In this document: piece by piece, positions 25,046 to 30,146 of the stretch
Layout: every line of letters starts with the position of its first letter
Position numbering within the stretch: position 1 is the stretch's first letter
Source of the DNA: an uncultured Clostridia bacterium
Lineage (GTDB): Bacteria > Bacillota > Clostridia > RUG12999
Length of the DNA: 30,146 bases
Assembly (NCBI GenBank): GCA_934792465.1
Contig: CAKVOK010000049.1
Location: forward strand, 1 to 30,146
Reading direction: 5' to 3'
Program-made: the position numbers and the translations under genes
The notes under the pieces: generated by a model
Told to the model about the DNA's origin: nothing
Databases searched by the model: none
What the model saw: the letters and a program-made list of their open reading frames with translations, nothing else

Positions 25046-27265
25046 ATGAAACGACCGCTGTTTTGGTTTTCTGTGTGCTTTGCTGCCGGTATCGCTCTCA
25101 GCGCATTAACCGGCAGCGGTCTTTGTCTGCTCATTTGCGCAGCGGCAACGGCACTGAAGCCGCAAAAAGAAAAAATCTATATGCTTATATGCGCCGTGCT
25201 TATCATCACGGGTGCGGTTCGATTCATGAATCAGACATCGAAATACAATAGTTTTGCCGACAAATACGATGCGAAATACTGCACCGTTTACGGCACTGTA
25301 TACGATACAACCAAATCCGATGGGATAATGAAATCCGTTTCCGTGAAAACAAAATATATTTTTCGCCGTAGCAGATTCTCACCCGACAAGGTTCGGCTCA
25401 TTATTTATACGGACAACGAAAATATACGTATCGGAGATTCGATTACGGCACAGGGAATAATCAGAACACCCGAAGCTGCCGACAATACATTTGATTTCGG
25501 TCTGTATCTGAAAAGCGAAAACATATCCGCCGCCATGTACAGCGGCGATACAACGCTTAACATAACCGAAGAAAACAGCGGATTTTTGAGCAAGCTGCAA
25601 AACTTCACGGGTAAACGTTCCTTTGAACGCTTTATTCCGAAAGAAAACGCAGCTTTCATGCGTGCGCTCGTTCTCGGCGACAGAAGCGGATTTACAGACG
25701 AAATGAAAAATGATTTTTCTGCTTCCGGCGTATATCATGTAGTCGCCGTATCGGGTATGCATATCAGCATACTCATCATGTTCGTTACATATCTTTTAAG
25801 GCACTTTGTCAGAAAAAGAAAGGTGCGGAATATACTTGCAATCGTTTGCATACTGCTTTATCTTGCGGCAATCGGTGCCGCCCCGTCCGCATTGCGTGCC
25901 GGTATCATAGGTATGCTGGCGCTGTTTTCGTGCGTCATATCAAGGCGGGCGGATTTTTACACTTCGTTTGCCTTTTCCGCTGCTGTCCTGCTTGCATTCA
26001 ATCCGTATTTTATATTCAACGTCGGATTTTTGCTTTCGTATGCGGCAGTTATCGGGATATGCGCATTTTCGGAGGGAATCGGGAAGCTTATATCGTTTCT
26101 GCCGGGAATGTTCCGTGACATTGTAACGATGTCGCTTGCCGCAGAAGCGGCAACCCTGCCTATACGGTTGTATTATTTCAATACACTGAACATATACGGC
26201 ATTGCCTCGAACATACTTGTAATCCCATTCATTGAAATACTGTATGTTTTAGGTCTTATATCCGTTCTGATACCTCCGCTGTTCTACGTAACCGCTCCGA
26301 TTATAAACATCTTATCGGAATGTGTATTGCTTAGCATACACGCCGTAGCTTCATTGCCCATGAGTGCGGCGGCGGTCGGGAAACCCGGCTTGCTTGCGCT
26401 TATCATCATAACGGCAGGACTATTCGGACTGCGTGCGCTTTTAAAATGCCGAAAAGCCGCAGTATACCCCGTTTTGTGCGCCGTACTTATATTAACGCTC
26501 ATTCTGCCGTACGGCGACAAGTCGGCAAGCGTGAATTTTCTGAACGTTTCGCAGGGCGACAGCATGCTTGTGACGGATTCCCACGGAAAATACTACATGA
26601 CCGATACCGGCAAGGACAACGGCTCGGCTCTAAACAATCTGCGTGCATATGCGGTGCGAAAGCTTGAAATTTTATTTATCACGCATATAGATGACGACCA
26701 CAGCGGTGCTGCGAAAAAAATCTTGCGTTCCGTTAAGGTGAAAACGCTGATTTTGCCTTACGTAAAGGAACATAATGCGGACGTTTCGGCACTTCAAAAC
26801 ATTGCCTTAGCAAGAGGCACGAACGTAAAATATGCTTACAAAGATGAAAAATTCAAGATAGGCGGAGGATATTTCAACGTACTTTCGCCCAAAAAAACGT
26901 CTTTTATCAAAAATAACACGAATGAAAACTGTCTTGTGATGAAGCTGAAAATGTACGGCAAAACCTTTCTTTTGATGGGCGACGCAGGCTTTTTGTGCGA
27001 AAACACGCTTGAAGATGTGAAATGCGACGTAATAAAAATAGGTCATCACGGCAGCCGCCACTCCACGGGAGAAGAGTTGCTTGACAGTGCAAAACCAAAA
27101 TATGCTGTTCTAAGCTACGGAAGAAATAATTTCGGACATCCGTCCCCGGAAGTTTTGTCTAAACTGAATAAACGGAAGATAAAAACTTATCATACATACA
27201 AAGACGGAAATATTAAATTTAAAATCAGCAAAAAAGGAGGCGCACTGAAAGTTGGCTGCGAATGA
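25046..27265 (+). CDS. comEC: ComEC/Rec2 DNA-uptake channel protein
   Basis: 739 residues with the full three-part layout. An N-terminal soluble DUF4131 domain sits between the first helices (about 1-170), with the typical YGTVYDT and GIIRTPEAADNTFDFGLYLKSENI. The Competence membrane domain (about 190-470) has the VVAVSGMHISILIMF signature and several helices. A C-terminal metallo-beta-lactamase domain (about 490-739) shows NVSQGDSMLV, THIDDDHSGA, LLMGDAG and KIGHHGSRHSTGEELL. The family carries one DNA strand through the membrane during transformation, and the lactamase domain probably degrades the other. GAAAGGA precedes the ATG. It overlaps holA by 14 bases, a common pairing in Firmicutes. 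Confidence 0.95.
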   Translation: MKRPLFWFSVCFAAGIALSALTGSGLCLLICAAATALKPQKEKIYMLICAVLIITGAVRFMNQTSKYNSFADKYDAKYCTVYGTVYDTTKSDGIMKSVSVKTKYIFRRSRFSPDKVRLIIYTDNENIRIGDSITAQGIIRTPEAADNTFDFGLYLKSENISAAMYSGDTTLNITEENSGFLSKLQNFTGKRSFERFIPKENAAFMRALVLGDRSGFTDEMKNDFSASGVYHVVAVSGMHISILIMFVTYLLRHFVRKRKVRNILAIVCILLYLAAIGAAPSALRAGIIGMLALFSCVISRRADFYTSFAFSAAVLLAFNPYFIFNVGFLLSYAAVIGICAFSEGIGKLISFLPGMFRDIVTMSLAAEAATLPIRLYYFNTLNIYGIASNILVIPFIEILYVLGLISVLIPPLFYVTAPIINILSECVLLSIHAVASLPMSAAAVGKPGLLALIIITAGLFGLRALLKCRKAAVYPVLCAVLILTLILPYGDKSASVNFLNVSQGDSMLVTDSHGKYYMTDTGKDNGSALNNLRAYAVRKLEILFITHIDDDHSGAAKKILRSVKVKTLILPYVKEHNADVSALQNIALARGTNVKYAYKDEKFKIGGGYFNVLSPKKTSFIKNNTNENCLVMKLKMYGKTFLLMGDAGFLCENTLEDVKCDVIKIGHHGSRHSTGEELLDSAKPKYAVLSYGRNNFGHPSPEVLSKLNKRKIKTYHTYKDGNIKFKISKKGGALKVGCE

Positions 27266-28259
27266 TAGTACAAAAAAACTCAACGAAAAAATAAAATCGG
27301 GAGATATTCTCGGGTTGTATCTTTTCACGGGCGAGGAGAAATACGGCAGAAAACTTGCCGCAAAAGAAATAAGAAAGCATTTTGAGGGCAGCGGATTTGA
27401 CGAATTTAACATAAACGTGTTCGAGGGCGGAGATTTTGCACCGCAGACCTTGGCGGATTATGTGCGGACTTATCCCGTGATGAGCGACAAAAAGCTTGCA
27501 ATCGTCCGAAATTCGGGTGTTTTCAAGTCGCCGTCCGCCGAGCTTAAGGCGGTCGCCGAGGATATTATAAAGGATTTGCCCGATTATATAACCGTAATAT
27601 TCGATGAGGACAATCTCGACGGCAGAAGCGGACTTGTCAAGAAAATCAAATCCGGCGGAACGTTCTGCGAATTTAAATTTAAAACACAGGGCGAGCTTGC
27701 TGTCTGGTGCAGGAAAACCGCTGCGGAAGCAGGTATTGAAATTTCGGAAGAAAATGCTTCACATTTGGTTTTCGTATGCGACGAAGGCATGGAAAACCTG
27801 AAAAACGAAACCGAAAAGCTTGTGGCATATTGCCGTGAAAAAGGCAGAATCGAAAAATCGGATATAGACAAAACCGTAAGAAAATCTTTGAAAAACAGAA
27901 TATTTGATATGCTTGACGCAATAAGCGAAAGTCGCAGCGACGACGTTTATCTCATGCTTGACGAGCTTATGCAGCTCAAAGAAGAGCCCGTAAAAATAGT
28001 TGCGCTGATTTCAAGGCAGGTAATACTCCTGCTGAAAGCGGCGGCACTTATTGAGGACGGCAAGGAGCATGAAATTGCTTCCGCACTAAAGCTGCACCCG
28101 TTCATTGCGAAAAAATATGCCATGAACGCACGGGCGGTATCGCCGAAAGTGCACGGCGAACGGCTTCGCCGCTGCCTTGAAGCGGATGAGAGCATAAAGA
28201 GCGGAGCTGTCGCCCCGAAATCAGCACTCGAAATCCTCATCGCCGATATGCTGGCGTAG
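27252..28259 (+). CDS. holA: DNA polymerase III delta subunit
   Basis: 335 residues, normal for HolA. It starts with TTG at 27252; GGAGG about 11 bases upstream, inside the end of comEC, supports this. The N-terminal AAA+-like domain begins LYLFTGEEKYGRKLAAKEI, followed by VRTYPVMSDKKLAIVRN and LPDYITVIFDEDNLD. The lid segment is about 140-210 and the collar domain (about 215-335) includes LLKAAALIEDG and LHPFIAKKYAMNARA. Delta opens the beta clamp within the clamp loader. Its last 39 bases overlap the facing rluA-type gene. Confidence 0.93.
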   Translation: MAANDSTKKLNEKIKSGDILGLYLFTGEEKYGRKLAAKEIRKHFEGSGFDEFNINVFEGGDFAPQTLADYVRTYPVMSDKKLAIVRNSGVFKSPSAELKAVAEDIIKDLPDYITVIFDEDNLDGRSGLVKKIKSGGTFCEFKFKTQGELAVWCRKTAAEAGIEISEENASHLVFVCDEGMENLKNETEKLVAYCREKGRIEKSDIDKTVRKSLKNRIFDMLDAISESRSDDVYLMLDELMQLKEEPVKIVALISRQVILLLKAAALIEDGKEHEIASALKLHPFIAKKYAMNARAVSPKVHGERLRRCLEADESIKSGAVAPKSALEILIADMLA

Positions 28260-29093
28260 AAATTCCCGCATATCGTTCGGTATCGGCGCAGTAATTTCCA
28301 TAGGTGTCTTTAAAATCGGGTGTATGAATTTGAGCTTATACGCATGGAGTGCCTGGTGCGGCATATTCGGTTCGCCGCCGTACAGCGTATCGCCCAGTAT
28401 CGGAAATCCCATATATGAGGTATGCACTCTTATCTGATGCGTTCTCCCCGTGAGAAGTTTCAGCTTCAAAAGGGTATATCCGTCTGCGGAATTAATCGGC
28501 TCATACTGCGTTACGGCATATTTGCCGTCCGCACTCACGACACGGCGCATACCTCTTTCGAGGTCTAAAATCGGAGCGTTTATTTCGCCGTTTTCCCGAA
28601 CCGTTCCGCAGACTATGGCAAGATAATATTTTTCCACATCAGTTTCAAACAGAAGCTTTGCGGCAAGCGGATTTTTGGAAATCAGAACAACTCCGCTCGT
28701 ATCCTTGTCGAGTCTGCCGTATATTCTGACTGCGGAAGAAATGCCGTTTTCGGCGTAATATCCCGAAACGGCGTTGGCAAGCGTGCCGAAAGAATGACCG
28801 TGCGACGGGTGTATCGGCATAGACGGCGGTTTATTCACCGCAAGCAGGTGCGAATCCTCGTAAAGTATCTCGAGGGGGATTTGCTGCGGAATTGTATTTT
28901 CGGATTTTTTCTCCGAAAAAATCACGGTAATCACATCGTTCTCACGAAGCATGAAATTTGTAAATTCGGGATTCCCGTTCACGAGAATCCCGTTTTCAAA
29001 TTTAAGACGTGATATGATACGGCGTGAAAATCCGTGATATTTTTTTAAATATTCGCCCAGCGTCACACCGGAAACATCTGATATAAATTCCAT
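28221..29093 (-). CDS. RluA-family pseudouridine synthase
   Basis: 290 residues from the ATG at 29093, which has GGAGG five bases before it; the open frame extends 21 codons upstream without a binding site. An S4-like RNA-binding domain (about 1-70, VTLGEYLKKYHGFSRRIISRL) precedes the catalytic domain. The motif YGRLDKDTSGVVL contains the catalytic Asp, followed by KYYLAIVCG and LLTGRTHQIRVHTSYMGFPILGD. It isomerises uridines in rRNA or tRNA; whether it is RluD-, RluC- or YjbO-like cannot be told. The gene faces holA, and the two coding ends overlap. Confidence 0.93.
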   Translation of the reverse strand: MEFISDVSGVTLGEYLKKYHGFSRRIISRLKFENGILVNGNPEFTNFMLRENDVITVIFSEKKSENTIPQQIPLEILYEDSHLLAVNKPPSMPIHPSHGHSFGTLANAVSGYYAENGISSAVRIYGRLDKDTSGVVLISKNPLAAKLLFETDVEKYYLAIVCGTVRENGEINAPILDLERGMRRVVSADGKYAVTQYEPINSADGYTLLKLKLLTGRTHQIRVHTSYMGFPILGDTLYGGEPNMPHQALHAYKLKFIHPILKTPMEITAPIPNDMREFLRQHIGDEDFEC

Positions 29094-29160
29094 AATTCCT
29101 CCGTTATATTCCAAAGCAAGGAGGTGCGGCAAAATCCTTTTGCAATACAGCCGCAAGGCA

Positions 29161-29799
29161 TTACATAAGGTCGTCCGAATCGAAGTCCATAGCCTCCCCT
29201 ATTCCACTGTTAATATCTTCAAGGTCATAATCTTCGTGATAGCCTTGCTCCTCAGCCCAGTCATGCAATTCCTCATACTCCGGATCCGATTCGTCATTAT
29301 ATTGTGCGAGAAAACCGTAGTATCCGTATATTCCTCCGCAATCGTCCGGAGGAGACGGCTGTCTGAATTTTGTCACAACGGGACAAGCGCCCTCATAGTC
29401 GTCAAAAACCTTTAATACTTCAACCGTATGCTCCCACCAATCTCCGAAATCGTATATGTAATCAAACTTTTTGGTTTTTTCAAAATACTTTTCAATTAAA
29501 ACATCTTTGGCATAAAGCGTTTTCTGCAGACCCGGCAAAAAGCCCCCAAATGCCTTTAATCTTTCCTTTCCCTCTTTTGAGGTATAGTATTCATATTCTT
29601 CACAAGCCTCCGAATTATTTGTAATCCTTTCCTGAAGCTCCTTAAAATTAAATTCGTAAAGATGGTAGTTTAACCATTCAAACGCAACCTGAATAATATT
29701 ATGCAGCTGCATAAAATTAATATCGGCGGGAATAATAATTTTTCGCCATATCGGCGGTTTTGATTTTTTAAGCGTAACCTTAATTTCATATGCTTTCAT
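29161..29799 (-). CDS. Plasmid pRiA4b ORF-3 family protein
   Basis: 212 residues from the ATG at 29799, with GGAAAGGA about 12 bases upstream; the frame is open for 14 further codons, including an ATG at 29811 too close to that site. The family signature is clear: YEIKVTLKKSKPPIWRKIIIP, then FMQLHNIIQVAFEWLNYHLYEF, and a DFGDWWEHTVEVLK block before a Cys-Pro segment. The acidic C-terminus is typical too. The domain occurs as passenger genes in IS1096-type elements and free in chromosomes; the function is unknown. No transposase is next to it, so mobility is not implied here. A promoter lies 170 bases upstream. Confidence 0.88.
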   Translation of the reverse strand: MKAYEIKVTLKKSKPPIWRKIIIPADINFMQLHNIIQVAFEWLNYHLYEFNFKELQERITNNSEACEEYEYYTSKEGKERLKAFGGFLPGLQKTLYAKDVLIEKYFEKTKKFDYIYDFGDWWEHTVEVLKVFDDYEGACPVVTKFRQPSPPDDCGGIYGYYGFLAQYNDESDPEYEELHDWAEEQGYHEDYDLEDINSGIGEAMDFDSDDLM

Positions 29800-29819
29800 A
29801 TATATGCCCATTCCTTTCC

Positions 29820-29833
29820 GTGCCGCAAGGCAC
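29820..29833. other. Small GNRA-capped hairpin in the leader of the pRiA4b-like gene
   Basis: GTGCC-GCAA-GGCAC is a perfect 5-bp stem with a GCAA tetraloop when read on the plus strand (TTGC on the minus strand). It lies next to the larger inverted repeat at 29840-29910. Confidence 0.3.
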
Positions 29834-29839
29834 AAAACC

Positions 29840-29910
29840 AAGTTTGAAAGAAAATTGTTCAGAGTGCCGCTTTGCAGTGAGCGGTGCTATGGGCAATTTT
29901 ATTCAAACTT
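29840..29910. repeat. Nested 71-base inverted repeat between the pRiA4b-like gene and its promoter
   Basis: Three collinear stems: AAGTTTGAA/TTCAAACTT (outer, perfect), AAAATTG/CAATTTT (middle, perfect) and AGTGCCGCT/AGCGGTGCT (inner, two wobbles on the plus strand, two A-C mismatches on the minus strand). It would be part of the 5' leader of the minus-strand gene. It may be a leader RNA structure or a small MITE-like insertion. The region 29800-30146 has no gene; it holds this repeat, a promoter, a terminator and an 18-bp inverted repeat. Confidence 0.55.
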
Positions 29911-29968
29911 CTGTCCCCTTTCCATGCAGTCGTATCTTCATGCCGGTATGTCCTATGTACTTTTTTAT

Positions 29969-29997
29969 AGTATAACATACTTTGGGGGAAATTGCAA
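29969..29997 (-). promoter_or_regulatory. Promoter of the pRiA4b-like gene
   Basis: On the minus strand TTGCAA (29992-29997) and TATACT (29969-29974) are 17 bases apart. The start would be near 29962, leaving a leader of about 160 bases that contains the inverted repeat at 29840-29910. Confidence 0.55.
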
Positions 29998-30016
29998 CAA
30001 CTTTTTTTATTAAAAA

Positions 30017-30061
30017 ATATCTCCGTAATGATTCTTGAATCAAAAACCGTTACAGAGATAT
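30017..30061 (-). terminator. Terminator of a minus-strand gene beyond the right edge
   Basis: ATATCTCYGTAAYG arms pair over 14 bp with one wobble and one mismatch; the loop itself contains GATTC-TT-GAATC. On the minus strand the stem is followed by TTTTTT, on the plus strand by no useful T-run, so it acts leftward. Confidence 0.55.
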
Positions 30062-30086
30062 ATCCAATCTTTTATTTAATGACTGC

Positions 30087-30143
30087 TGAACAATTACAAA
30101 ATGCACTCATATACTAATTTTTTCGGCATTTTGTAATTGTTCA
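30087..30143. repeat. 18-bp perfect inverted repeat at the right edge
   Basis: TGAACAATTACAAAATGC and its exact complement flank a 21-base AT-rich loop. There is no T-run on either side, so it is not an ordinary terminator. It could be the end of a small mobile element or a 3'-UTR hairpin of the next gene; the window stops three bases later. Confidence 0.55.
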
Positions 30144-30146
30144 AGT

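Noticed and set aside
29161..29799. pRiA4b ORF-3 homolog as proof of an IS1096-type insertion
   Set aside because: No transposase or matching terminal repeats flank it; the family is also common as a stand-alone chromosomal gene.

Overview
The window looks like chromosomal DNA of a low-to-moderate G+C Firmicute, most likely a gut-type member of class Clostridia. The evidence is strong GGAGG ribosome binding sites, a WalR/WalK system with YycH and YycI partners, large secreted Rhs and BspA-type leucine-rich-repeat proteins, and a short palindromic intergenic repeat of a kind I associate with gut Clostridia. The taxonomic placement is inference; there is no rRNA or other marker here to fix it. 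I see no tRNA, rRNA, CRISPR array, transposase or phage gene.

Left part, minus strand (1-9033). Two transcription units run leftward. The first is metal-responsive: an ArsR/SmtB repressor, a Cd/Zn-type P1B ATPase with two nearly identical metal-binding domains, and a YihY/BrkB membrane protein. A near-consensus promoter with a palindromic operator drives it, and a hairpin at 5399-5432 may end it. The second has its own promoter at 5285-5313. It encodes a 352-residue membrane-anchored protein of unknown function, translationally coupled to a secreted Rhs/YD-repeat protein that continues past the left edge of the window.

Central part, plus strand (9118-23382). From a promoter placed back to back with the metal operon come hflX and yigZ, ended by a hairpin terminator. 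Next are two tandem paralogous membrane proteins with a PepSY-like C-terminal domain, then a 1145-residue secreted BspA-type LRR protein. The walR-walK cell-wall two-component system follows. An expanded partner cluster comes after it: a small secreted Ig-like protein, YycH, YycI and a CtpE-type P-type ATPase, essentially without gaps. A sequence matching the WalR binding consensus lies between walK and this cluster and probably makes an internal autoregulated promoter.

Right part (23383-30146). A roughly 260-bp MITE-like palindromic repeat separates the ATPase from a housekeeping run on the plus strand: a Dabb-domain protein, argF, comEC and holA. Facing it on the minus strand are an RluA-type pseudouridine synthase, whose 3' end overlaps holA, and a pRiA4b ORF-3-like protein with a structured leader. 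The right edge holds a minus-strand terminator for a gene outside the window and an 18-bp perfect inverted repeat.

The best candidates for something undescribed are the WalR-linked cluster with its extra secreted protein and ATPase, the coupled anchor-protein/Rhs pair, and the tandem PepSY-like paralogs.
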